Made by a program: the position numbers and the translations under genes
Source of the DNA: Isosphaeraceae bacterium EP7
GTDB taxonomy: Bacteria > Planctomycetota > Planctomycetia > Isosphaerales > Isosphaeraceae
Assembly (NCBI GenBank): GCA_038400315.1
Contig: CP151667.1
Span: forward strand, 4,971,174-5,035,173
Direction of reading: 5' to 3'
Length of the DNA: 64,000 nt
The notes under the pieces: generated by a model
What the model was told of the DNA's origin: nothing
Database searches by the model: none
The model's input: only the letters and a program-made list of their open reading frames with translations
Shown here: positions 58,007-64,000 of the stretch, one piece after another
Layout: each line of letters opens with the position of its first letter
How positions within the stretch are numbered: the first letter of the stretch is position 1

Positions 58007-59458
58007 ATGCCTCGCAGGAAACTGCTCGCGATCGCGATGGTGGGAGCCATCACCGTCCCCCTCTGGCAGAATAGCCAGGCGGCCAAGCCCAAGGACGAAG
58101 TGATGGAGCTCTACGGCGTCTTCGTCGACGCCGTCGAGATGGTCGAGATGAACTACGTCCGGCCCGTCTCGCGCAAAGACCTCCTGGAAGCGGCCCTCCG
58201 CGGCATGCTCCAGGAGCTCGACCCGCACTCGTCCTACATCAACACCGGCCAGATGAAGAACTTCCGCCGCCAGATCGAAGGGAAGTTCGGCGGGATCGGC
58301 ATCCAGGTCAACGCCGACCCCGAGATCAACCGGCTCAAGGTTATCTCCCCCATGGTCGGCACCCCCGCCTACAACGCAGGGGTCCTCGCCGGCGACACCA
58401 TCCTCAAGATCGACGACACCACCACCGAGGGGATGGACCTCGACAAGGCCATCGAGCTGCTCCAGGGACGCCCCGGCACGAACGTCCGCCTGGAAGTGCT
58501 GCACGAAGGCATCGAGAAGGTCGAGAACATCACTCTGGCACGGGCCATCATCGACCTGCCCAGCGTCTACGGTAATGTTCGCAAGGCCGACGACACCTGG
58601 GACTTCATGCTCGACGCCGACAAGAAGGTCGGCTACATCCGCATCACCAACTTCATGCAGAACACGACCGATGAGGTCAAGCACGCGCTCGAGGACCTCA
58701 AGGCCCAAGGGATGAAGGGTCTCATCCTCGACCTGCGTGACGACCCGGGCGGGCTGCTCAGCTCGGCCGTCGAGATCTCCGACCTGTTCCTCGAAGAAGG
58801 ACAGATCGTCAGCACCAAGGGACGCAACACCGCCCCCAAGACCTTCGATGCCGAGAAGGAAGGGACTTACAGCGACTTCCCCATGGCCGTCCTGGTCAAC
58901 CAGAACTCCGCCAGTGCTTCGGAGATCGTCTCCGCCGCCCTCCAGGACCACGAACGCGCCATCGTTGTTGGGCAGCGCTCGTTCGGCAAGGGGTCGGTTC
59001 AGAACATCCTCGACCTGGAAGACGGCAACTCGTTCCTCAAGCTCACCGTCGCCACCTACTGGCGCCCCTCGGGCAAGAACATCCACCGCTTCAAGGAAGC
59101 CAAGGATTCCGACGAGTGGGGCGTCTCGCCCGACAAGGGCTACGAGGTGAAGTACACCCCCGAGGAGTACTATGCCTGGGCCATCGACCGCCGCGACCGC
59201 GACCAGGCCAGCTCGCATAACAAGCCCAAGGCCCCCAAGGTCGAAGCCCCTGTCGAAAAGACTAAGGACGCCCCCAAGGCCGACGAGGCGAAGCCCAAGG
59301 ACGAGGCGAAGCCCAAGGACGCGGAGAAAACCAGCCCGGCTCCCAATGAGGACAACCCGGCCAAGGAGCAATCCGGCAAGATCCGCAAGCCGTTCATCGA
59401 CCGCCAGCTCATCAAGGCCGTCGAGTTCGTCACGGGAAAGATGGTCGCCGCCAAATGA
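58007..59458 (+). CDS. C-terminal processing peptidase, S41 family
   Basis: A 483-residue tail-specific protease. The ATG at 58007 has AGGAGG eight bases upstream; the longer frame adds non-coding residues. N-terminal signal segment (KLLAIAMVGAITVPLW), then an N-terminal region and PDZ domain (GIGIQVNADPEINRLKVISPMVGTPAYNAGVLAGDTILKID, about 85-165). The protease core has LILDLRDDPGGLL, the nucleophile serine in VNQNSASASEIVS (about residue 305) and the lysine in QRSFGKGSVQ (about 330). The tail is an alanine/lysine/proline-rich repeat (EAKPKDEAKPKDAEK) with low complexity. It degrades or matures periplasmic proteins. tsaD starts inside its stop (ATGA). Confidence 0.94.
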   Translation: MPRRKLLAIAMVGAITVPLWQNSQAAKPKDEVMELYGVFVDAVEMVEMNYVRPVSRKDLLEAALRGMLQELDPHSSYINTGQMKNFRRQIEGKFGGIGIQVNADPEINRLKVISPMVGTPAYNAGVLAGDTILKIDDTTTEGMDLDKAIELLQGRPGTNVRLEVLHEGIEKVENITLARAIIDLPSVYGNVRKADDTWDFMLDADKKVGYIRITNFMQNTTDEVKHALEDLKAQGMKGLILDLRDDPGGLLSSAVEISDLFLEEGQIVSTKGRNTAPKTFDAEKEGTYSDFPMAVLVNQNSASASEIVSAALQDHERAIVVGQRSFGKGSVQNILDLEDGNSFLKLTVATYWRPSGKNIHRFKEAKDSDEWGVSPDKGYEVKYTPEEYYAWAIDRRDRDQASSHNKPKAPKVEAPVEKTKDAPKADEAKPKDEAKPKDAEKTSPAPNEDNPAKEQSGKIRKPFIDRQLIKAVEFVTGKMVAAK

Positions 59459-60552
59459 CTGAGCCAGAGCCGGCGGCCGGCGGGGACCAGACCCCGCCGG
59501 CCGGGCGCCCGACGATCCTGATCCTCGCCATCGAGACCACCTGCGACGAGACCGGCGTGGCCATCCTGGAAGGCCCCCGGCCCCCCTTGCTCGGAGTTCC
59601 GCGCGTCAGGTCCAGCGTCGTCGCCTCGCAGGTGGCCCTTCACGAGCGTTTCGGCGGAGTCGTTCCCGAGGTCGCCGCCCGCGAGCATCTACGCCAGTTC
59701 CTCCCCGTGCTCGACGAGGCCCTACGCCAGGCCGGCGTCAGCCTGCCCGAGATCGGCGCCGTCGCCGTGGCCACCCGCCCGGGTCTCGTCGGTGCCCTCA
59801 TCGTCGGCCTGACCGCCGCCAAGTCGCTCGCCGTCGCCCTCGACGTCCCGCTCGTCGCCGTCGACCACCTCGAAGGCCACCTCTACGCCTGCCAGATGGC
59901 CCACCCCGAGGCCGAGGTCTACCCGTGCGTCGGCCTGGTCGTCTCGGGCGGCCACACGAGCCTTTATTCGTGCTCCGGCCCGCTCGACCACAAGCTCCTG
60001 GGCGGCACCATCGACGACGCGGCCGGCGAGGCCTTCGACAAGGTGTCCACTCTCCTCGGGCTTGGCTATCCCGGAGGCCCCGGCATCGAGCGAGCGGCCC
60101 TCGAAGGCAACCCGAAAGCCTTCCGCTTCCCTCGTTCGCTCATCCACGAGGACCGACTCGCCTTCAGCTTCTCGGGCCTGAAAACGGCCGTCCTTTATGC
60201 CTTGAAGGGCCAGGACGCCCGCAGTGAAGGGAAGGACCTCTCCCCCGCCCTCGTGGCCGATGTCGCCGCCAGCTTCCAGGCCGCCGTGCTCGATGTCCTC
60301 GTCAGCAAGACCCGTCAGGCGCTCAAGCACACCGGCCATCATCGGATCGGGATCGGCGGCGGGGTCGCGGCCAACTCGGCATTCCGGGCCCGGATGCAGC
60401 GACTGGCCGACGAGGAGCAGGCCGAGCTCTTCATCCCGCCGCTCTCGCTCTGCACCGACAACGCGGCCATGGCCGGCATCGCCCTGCCCAAGCTCGCCGC
60501 CGGCCAGGTCGCGAGCCTCGATGTCGACGTCACTTCGGGCCTCGTCCGCTAG
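59455..60552 (+). CDS. tsaD: tRNA N6-adenosine threonylcarbamoyltransferase TsaD
   Basis: A 365-residue ASKHA-fold enzyme that moves the threonylcarbamoyl group to tRNA A37. It begins after a 20-residue proline-rich tail. LAIETTCDETGVAI (about 24-37) is the nucleotide motif; EVAAREHLRQF and VDHLEGHLYAC hold the metal-binding histidines (HxxxH); LVVSGGHTSL, TIDDAAGEAFDKV, GIGGGVAANSAFR and CTDNAAMAGIA complete the ATP and metal site. Start ATG overlaps the protease stop by four bases, indicating coupled translation. Confidence 0.96.
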   Translation: MTEPEPAAGGDQTPPAGRPTILILAIETTCDETGVAILEGPRPPLLGVPRVRSSVVASQVALHERFGGVVPEVAAREHLRQFLPVLDEALRQAGVSLPEIGAVAVATRPGLVGALIVGLTAAKSLAVALDVPLVAVDHLEGHLYACQMAHPEAEVYPCVGLVVSGGHTSLYSCSGPLDHKLLGGTIDDAAGEAFDKVSTLLGLGYPGGPGIERAALEGNPKAFRFPRSLIHEDRLAFSFSGLKTAVLYALKGQDARSEGKDLSPALVADVAASFQAAVLDVLVSKTRQALKHTGHHRIGIGGGVAANSAFRARMQRLADEEQAELFIPPLSLCTDNAAMAGIALPKLAAGQVASLDVDVTSGLVR

Positions 60553-60567
60553 AGCGTCGGGGCGACT

Positions 60568-60747
60568 TCAGAACCTCGGGCCGGTGGCCGGAGTCGCGTC
60601 GCTCCTGCCTTCATTCGTGGCCATCGAGCGTTGCTGCTGCTCGAGCCTCCGCCTCCGTTCCAGGGCCTGGATCTGGGCGTCGGGAATCGCCGCCACGCCG
60701 GTTCGCGGGTCGGACGAGAGCCTGAGTCGTAAGCCGATGGGGTGCAT
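60568..60747 (-). CDS. Small basic protein, 59 residues
   Basis: Not a shadow of tsaD, because it starts and ends beyond its stop. AGGAG lies about ten bases before the ATG. The product opens MHPIGLRLRLSSDPRTG, then has an acidic/basic helix (IQALERRRRLEQQQRSMATN) and a Gly/Pro end. Codon use is GC-biased at third positions as in real genes of the region. It lacks recognised motifs and is tail to tail with tsaD, 15 bases apart. Confidence is moderate because the gene is so short. Confidence 0.45.
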   Translation of the reverse strand: MHPIGLRLRLSSDPRTGVAAIPDAQIQALERRRRLEQQQRSMATNEGRSDATPATGPRF

Positions 60748-60886
60748 GGTCTCAACCTCTCCTGAAGATTTTCGCTCTCATGTGTTCTACGTTTAGATTT
60801 GCAAGCAGACCTACCATTCCTGGAAAAATCGCCCACAATGTTTCTCTAGTCCCCCGGGTCGCAGCGTCTCGCGTGACCGGTCGGGC

Positions 60887-60925
60887 CTCGTGCCGAGCAG
60901 CTTGTTCGAAGACGATCGGCACGAG
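60887..60925. repeat. Inverted repeat upstream of HAD hydrolase gene
   Basis: CTCGTGCCGA (60887-60896) is complementary to 60916-60925 across a 19-base loop. It lies between the divergent 59-residue protein gene and the HAD gene, so an operator or leader structure is possible; termination is unlikely here. Confidence 0.35.
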
Positions 60926-60993
60926 TTGACGCTAACGTGAACAAAACGCGACGAAGTTGGGGCCAACAGGCCGCCCCCGAGGCAAACCCGACG

Positions 60994-61761
60994 ATGAGCA
61001 CGACCGTCCGCTGGGGAGACATCCGCGGGATTGTCTTCGACGCCGTCGGAACCTTGATCGAGCCATCTCCTTCGGTCTCGGCGTCCTATGCCGCGGCGGC
61101 CACGCGTCAGGGCATCGACGTGCCGCTCGCCGAGATCAAGCACCGCTTCCGAACCCATTTTCGCGACGACGAGGTCGACGAGCAGCTCGGGCCGATGGTC
61201 ACCAGCGAGCCCTGCGAATTTCGCCGCTGGCGGCGCATCGTCGGCTGCGTGCTCCCCGAGCTCCCCGACCCTGATCGCGCGTTCCGCGAGCTCTGGGACC
61301 ACTTCGGCAAGCCCGAGAGCTGGCGGCCGTTCGCCGACTCGGCCCCGACGCTCCAGGCCCTGCGCGAGGCGGGCATCCCGGTGCGGATCGGCTCAAACTT
61401 CGACGCCAGGCTCCGCGGCGTGCTGGCCGGCCTTCCTGGCCTTGCCGAGGCCGACGAGCCCCCCTTGATCTCCTCGGAGGTCGGCTTCCGCAAGCCCCAC
61501 CCCTCGTTCTATCGGGCGGCGTCGGAGTCCCTGGGGATGCCCGTCTCCGCGATCCTCTTCGTGGGCGACGACCCCGAGAACGACGTGCTGGGGCCCGTCC
61601 GCGCGGGCTTGCAAGGCGTGCTCGTCGACCGTGGGGGCGAACGGCCCGACCACCTGGCCCACTTGCCCGACCTGGAGCCGATCGTCGACTTCCTGCTGGA
61701 GGCCGGGTCGCACCGGATGGTGGGTCGACGCGGCGACAAACCGGCCCATTCGGTCAAGTGA
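60994..61761 (+). CDS. HAD-superfamily hydrolase (HDHD3/REG-2-like)
   Basis: A 255-residue cytoplasmic phosphatase-like protein. The ATG at 60994 (MSTTVRWGDIRGIVFDAVGTL) is used; an upstream in-frame ATG at 60937 adds 19 poorly conserved residues. HAD motif I is VFDAVGTLIEPS: the nucleophile aspartate is present and valine replaces the second aspartate, as usual for the REG-2-like group. Motif II is RIGSNFDARL, motif III lysine in SEVGFRKPHPSFY, motif IV FVGDDPENDVLGP. Substrate unknown. It is 50 codons from the inverted repeat at 60887 and precedes lpxD. Confidence 0.88.
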   Translation: MSTTVRWGDIRGIVFDAVGTLIEPSPSVSASYAAAATRQGIDVPLAEIKHRFRTHFRDDEVDEQLGPMVTSEPCEFRRWRRIVGCVLPELPDPDRAFRELWDHFGKPESWRPFADSAPTLQALREAGIPVRIGSNFDARLRGVLAGLPGLAEADEPPLISSEVGFRKPHPSFYRAASESLGMPVSAILFVGDDPENDVLGPVRAGLQGVLVDRGGERPDHLAHLPDLEPIVDFLLEAGSHRMVGRRGDKPAHSVK

Positions 61762-61942
61762 GCCGCGTCCGGGGGCCGATTCGACTTGTGAGGCTCGGCT
61801 TGCTGCATTAGGATTCCGCCCGGTCGGCTCCCCACCCGACCGTTTGGCGGGATCGCCGGTGCGCGGCGGTTTGGTCCATTCGGGCTAATTCCGCGGGCGA
61901 TTCCCCCCATCCGCTCCTTTCAAGGAAGAAAGGACAACTGAC

Positions 61943-63043
61943 GTGGCGGCCACGCTCGAACAACTCGCGGCCCTGGTGCGCGGACGTCTCATCGGCGATG
62001 GGAAGGTCTCCATCCAGTCCGCCCGGCCGGTCGCAGAGGCCGGACCAGGCGATATTACGTTCATCGAGAGCGAGCGCTACGGCAAGCTCCTGCGCGGCTC
62101 GACGGCCAGCGCGGCGCTCGTCGGCCCGCACCTGAAGCTCTCGGCCGAATACGCGCCCGGCTTCCCCGTCATCGAGGTCTCCGACCCGATCGACGCCTTC
62201 ATGGCCGTGCGCAACCACCTCGACGACGAGAAGCCCCCGCGCTGGGTGGGCATCCATCACCGCTCGTACGTCGCCCCGTCCGCGAAGCTCGGAGCGGATG
62301 TCGCGATCTATCCGCTCGCTTACGTGGGCGAGGACGTTGTCGTCGGTGAAGGGTGCACCATCCATCCCGGCGCGGTTGTCGGAAACCGCTGTCGACTCGG
62401 CCAGGGGGTCATCCTCCACCCCAACGTCGTCCTCTACGACGACGTGACCCTGGGCGACCGCACCGAGGTCCACGCCGGCACCGTCCTGGGCGGCGACGGC
62501 TTCAAGTACCGCACCGTCGAGGGCCGCCACCTCAAGGTCCCGCACACAGGGCGCGTCGAAGTCGGCTCCGACGTCGAGATCGGCTCCAACTGCGCCATCG
62601 ACCGCGGCACCTTCGGCGCCACCAAGATCGGCGACGGGACCAAGATCGACAACCTGGTCATGATCGCCCACAACAACGTCATCGGCCGCCACAACCTACT
62701 CTGCGGCCAGGTCGGCATCGCCGGCAGCTGCACCACCGGCGACCACGTGATCATGGCCGGCCAGGCCGGCATCAAGGATCACACCGAGATCGGCGACAAG
62801 GTCATCGTCGGCGCCCAGTCCGGGGTCCATCGCAACGTCCCGAGCAACCAACAGGTCCTCGGCTCCCCCGCGATCCCCCTCCGTGACCAGCGCCGGATCT
62901 TCCAGATGACCGCCCGCCTCCCGGACATGCAACGCCAGCTCCGCGAGCTGACCGCCCGCGTCGCCCAGCTCATGGGCAGCAACAACCTGCCCGCCGCGGC
63001 CGAGCCCGTGCCGGCCCAGCCCGACGACCCGACCGGCTTCTGA
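61943..63043 (+). CDS. lpxD: UDP-3-O-acylglucosamine N-acyltransferase LpxD
   Basis: A 366-residue trimeric acyltransferase of lipid A synthesis, GTG start with AGGA about nine bases upstream. The N-terminal uridine-binding domain (LAALVRGRLIGDG to GFPVIEVSDP) is followed by a left-handed beta-helix of hexapeptide repeats (about residues 105-290, for example GADVAIYPLAYVGEDVVVGEG), with the catalytic histidine in MIAHNNVIGRHNLLCGQVGIAG. A C-terminal helix (LPDMQRQLRELTARVAQLM) and a proline-rich tail close it. It adds the second hydroxyacyl chain to UDP-glucosamine. lpxI follows after three bases. Confidence 0.96.
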   Translation: MAATLEQLAALVRGRLIGDGKVSIQSARPVAEAGPGDITFIESERYGKLLRGSTASAALVGPHLKLSAEYAPGFPVIEVSDPIDAFMAVRNHLDDEKPPRWVGIHHRSYVAPSAKLGADVAIYPLAYVGEDVVVGEGCTIHPGAVVGNRCRLGQGVILHPNVVLYDDVTLGDRTEVHAGTVLGGDGFKYRTVEGRHLKVPHTGRVEVGSDVEIGSNCAIDRGTFGATKIGDGTKIDNLVMIAHNNVIGRHNLLCGQVGIAGSCTTGDHVIMAGQAGIKDHTEIGDKVIVGAQSGVHRNVPSNQQVLGSPAIPLRDQRRIFQMTARLPDMQRQLRELTARVAQLMGSNNLPAAAEPVPAQPDDPTGF

Positions 63044-63046
63044 TCG

Positions 63047-63967
63047 ATGCCCACATCGCCCCCTTCGAGGACCGAGCCGGTGGCAACGACGACCGCACCG
63101 GGCCCCCGAGCCACGACCCCCGCGCGGGCCGACTCGCCCGTCGGCCTGATCGCCGGCAGCGGCCGATTCCCGATCCTCTTCGCCCAGGCCGCCCGGGCGC
63201 AGGGGCTCCGGGTCGCCTGCGTCGGCATCCGCCACGAGGCGCCGCCCGAGCTTCGTGAGATGTGCGACTCTTATGACGAGGTCGGCATCAGCCACCTTGG
63301 CGGGATGATCCGCGCCTTCCGTCGACGCGGCGTCGAGCGTGCGGTGATGGCGGGCAAGGTCACGAAGAACGTGATGTACACCCCGCGCCGGTTCCTCCAG
63401 CTCTGGCCCGACCTGCGGATGATCCGCTTCTGGTACGGCCGCCTCGGCGACAAGAAGGACGACTCGATCCTGCTTGGCGTCATCGCCGAGTTCGAACGCG
63501 ACGGGATCCCCTTCGGATCGGCCCTGGACTACTGCCCGGAGCTCCTCGTGACCGCTGGAACCCTCACACGCCGCCAGCCGACCACCAAGGAACGGCTCGA
63601 CATCGACTTTGGCTGGACCCTGGCCAAGGAGATGGGCCGCCTCGACGTCGGCCAGTCCGTCGCCGTCAAGGAACTGGCCACCCTCGCCATCGAGGCCATC
63701 GAGGGCACCGACCGCTGCATCGAGCGGGCCGGCCACCTCTGCAAGTCGGGCGGCTGGACCCTCGTCAAGGTCGCCAAGCCCCAGCAAGATATGCGCTTCG
63801 ACGTCCCCACCGTCGGCATCACCACCATCGAGAATCTCCACAAGGCCGGAGCCCGGGTCCTCGCCATCGAAGCCAGCCGGACCATCGTCATCGACCAGCC
63901 CGACGTCGTGAAGCTGGCCGACAAATACGGGATGACCATCATCGCCCTCGACCCCGACGCCCGCTGA
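63047..63967 (+). CDS. lpxI: UDP-2,3-diacylglucosamine diphosphatase LpxI
   Basis: A 306-residue protein of the LpxI (DUF1009) family, which cleaves UDP-2,3-diacylglucosamine to lipid X. After a variable N-terminus of about 30 residues it starts GLIAGSGRFPILFAQAAR, the family's opening. Then come MAGKVTKNVMYTPRRF, the KKDDSILLGVIAEFERDGI block, DFGWTLAKEMGRLDVGQSV, and IEAIEGTDRCIERAG near residue 220. LpxI replaces LpxH in some lineages. It is three bases after lpxD, so one operon; only 33 bases of the window remain after the stop. Confidence 0.94.
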   Translation: MPTSPPSRTEPVATTTAPGPRATTPARADSPVGLIAGSGRFPILFAQAARAQGLRVACVGIRHEAPPELREMCDSYDEVGISHLGGMIRAFRRRGVERAVMAGKVTKNVMYTPRRFLQLWPDLRMIRFWYGRLGDKKDDSILLGVIAEFERDGIPFGSALDYCPELLVTAGTLTRRQPTTKERLDIDFGWTLAKEMGRLDVGQSVAVKELATLAIEAIEGTDRCIERAGHLCKSGGWTLVKVAKPQQDMRFDVPTVGITTIENLHKAGARVLAIEASRTIVIDQPDVVKLADKYGMTIIALDPDAR

Positions 63968-64000
63968 GTTTATTCCATCGTTTTGGCCGCGTGTCCTTGT

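Noticed and set aside
59221-59330. Short tandem DNA repeat at the 3' end of the S41 peptidase gene
   Set aside because: It encodes an in-frame low-complexity Lys/Pro/Ala/Glu tail (repeat unit EAKPKD), typical of exported proteins, not a separate element.
58001-59371. Minus-strand frame of 456 codons opposite the S41 peptidase
   Set aside because: Antisense shadow: rich in Val, Leu, Gly and Asp with no conserved motif, and the opposite strand is a certain gene.

Overview
The window is GC-rich, densely coding chromosomal DNA from a planctomycete, most likely of the Isosphaeraceae type (Singulisphaera, Paludisphaera or Tautonia relatives). This is inferred from family content: paired DUF1549/DUF1553 cytochrome and DUF1501 proteins, DUF1559 prepilin-like proteins, and DUF1080, DUF1570 and DUF1573 proteins. 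A complete set of Gram-negative outer-membrane genes (lptB, lpxD, lpxI) and Sec/signal-peptidase genes sits beside them. I see no tRNA, rRNA, CRISPR array, insertion sequence or phage gene. About 50 protein genes are supported.

Layout. 1-5290: end of a DUF1080 hydrolase, then a three-gene operon (DUF1549/1553, DUF1501, AhpD-like). 5307-12206: S9 peptidase with a ferredoxin-thioredoxin reductase subunit, a glycosyltransferase, a nucleoside-type MFS transporter and a ceramidase-like protein. 12302-21955: a long repeat-rich secreted protein facing a minus-strand block of lptB, two unusual signal peptidases I, lepA and a ROK sugar kinase. 22188-28608: DUF1570 protein, then a minus-strand murC-like, murB, ftsQ-like, short-secA block that looks like a remnant division/cell-wall cluster. 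28901-34637: small membrane protein, M14 carboxypeptidase-like protein, two tandem DUF1559 proteins. 34749-41562: response-regulator PP2C phosphatase, TPR protein, HtrA protease, ppk1 and nfo. 41737-48634: orphan gene, a 1.2 kb stretch without a clear gene, ECF sigma factor, small membrane protein, DUF72 protein, mutS and a STAS protein. 48888-54629: two-subunit NAD synthetase, DUF1573 protein, and a decaheme cytochrome with a membrane partner that looks heme-b-binding. 54723-63967: glycerate kinase, orphan gene, thiL-tsaE-ctp-tsaD, a 59-codon small gene, HAD hydrolase, lpxD-lpxI.

How they fit together. Envelope biogenesis dominates: lipid A synthesis and export, peptidoglycan precursor reduction, Sec export and leader peptide removal, and periplasmic proteolysis (HtrA, CTP, S9, M14). 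The strongest unusual signals are four. A MurC homologue has lost every catalytic motif yet stays coupled to murB and ftsQ. Two tandem signal peptidases carry a cysteine-pair (zinc-ribbon-like) insertion and a large beta-rich insertion. A SecA lacks its C-terminal third. A decaheme cytochrome c is paired with a histidine-bearing membrane protein. Several convergent gene pairs are separated by long perfect inverted repeats that probably act as bidirectional terminators.
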